Positions 23,463 through 23,655 of a stretch of DNA of 23,655 nt are shown here, piece after piece. Source of the DNA: JBBRWV01 sp038248985 (GTDB taxonomy: Bacteria > Planctomycetota > Phycisphaerae > WQYP01). The position numbers and the translations under genes are program-made. Under the pieces are notes generated by a model, which had not been told where the DNA came from, ran no database searches, and worked only from the letters and a program-made list of their open reading frames with translations. Location of the stretch: assembly GCA_038248985.1 (NCBI GenBank), contig JBBRWV010000048.1, positions 1 to 23,655 on the forward strand, read 5' to 3'. Position 1 is the first letter of the stretch; the number at the start of each line of letters is the position of its first letter.

Positions 23463-23655
23463 ATGGCCCGAAATCGCCCTCATCCGCTCATTGCTTCTGC
23501 TGAATCGGGCTGGTCCGTTCGGCGCGTTTTACTGCTGCTGTTGGGCATCGTTGCGCTGACCTTGCTGGCGCACCTGCAATCCATGCAAAATGGCTATATC
23601 TGGGATGATGACGCCCACATTTTGGACAACATCAATTTGCGTAACGACGCCGGCC
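23463..23655 (+). CDS. N-terminus of a membrane glycosyltransferase/TPR-type protein, cut by the right edge
   Basis: Sixty-four codons are visible from the ATG at 23463. A basic, hydrophilic start is followed by one transmembrane helix (about residues 21-38, RVLLLLLGIVALTLL) and then GYIWDDDAHILDNINLR (44-60). The aromatic-WDDD-x-x-I...N motif just after the first helix is the extracytoplasmic catalytic-loop pattern of PMT/TMTC-like glycosyltransferases, which in planctomycetes often end in TPR repeats. The rest lies outside the window, so domain content past residue 64 is assumed from family. AAAGG lies 12 nt upstream, too far to be a firm ribosome-binding site. It is separated from the pseudopilin by the terminator. 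Confidence 0.75.
   Translation, partial: MARNRPHPLIASAESGWSVRRVLLLLLGIVALTLLAHLQSMQNGYIWDDDAHILDNINLRNDAG

Overview
The window looks like a chromosomal stretch of a high-GC planctomycete, probably of the Phycisphaerae type. The lineage is inferred from the last complete gene, a type II pseudopilin with the planctomycete-style methylated N-terminus and an H-x-G...GDAH motif near its C-terminus, and from the mixed use of Shine-Dalgarno (SD) and non-SD starts. I see no rRNA, tRNA, CRISPR array, phage or complete insertion sequence.

Layout. Positions 1-33 (minus) hold the first codons of a gene that runs off the left edge. It is followed by a small MNT-type nucleotidyltransferase (minus). A minus-strand block at 851-5062 carries an AsmA-like membrane-anchored protein, the signal peptide peptidase SppA, and a LivF-type ABC ATPase 4 nt behind sppA. 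On the plus strand, 5337-9674 encodes a ParA-type ATPase fused to a C-terminal CBM48 glycogen-binding-like domain, a large unrecognised protein, and a GT4-like glycosyltransferase whose coding frame begins upstream of any canonical start codon. Minus-strand genes at 9684-12151 encode a QueC-like PP-loop protein and a secreted beta-propeller phytase. A promoter and a 59-codon ORF (12243-12422) precede a CobA-HemD fusion of tetrapyrrole synthesis (12543-14147). A minus-strand block (14173-17847) encodes a TPR protein, a polysaccharide flippase-like membrane protein and a TPR-SPOR lipoprotein. The plus strand then carries an acyl-CoA ligase, a small lipoprotein, prfB with a CTT-TGA-C programmed frameshift, an 871-nt region without a gene, the pseudopilin with a strong terminator, and the start of a membrane glycosyltransferase/TPR-type gene cut by the right edge.

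How the genes fit together. Several concern the cell envelope and carbohydrate (AsmA-like, SppA, ParA-CBM48, GT4, flippase, SPOR lipoprotein, final membrane protein), but they lie in short separate operons rather than one locus. The most unusual items are the ParA-CBM48 fusion with its unknown partner, the glycosyltransferase lacking a usable start codon, the prfB frameshift site without the SD-like stimulator, and a perfect hairpin with the pseudopilin start codon in its loop.
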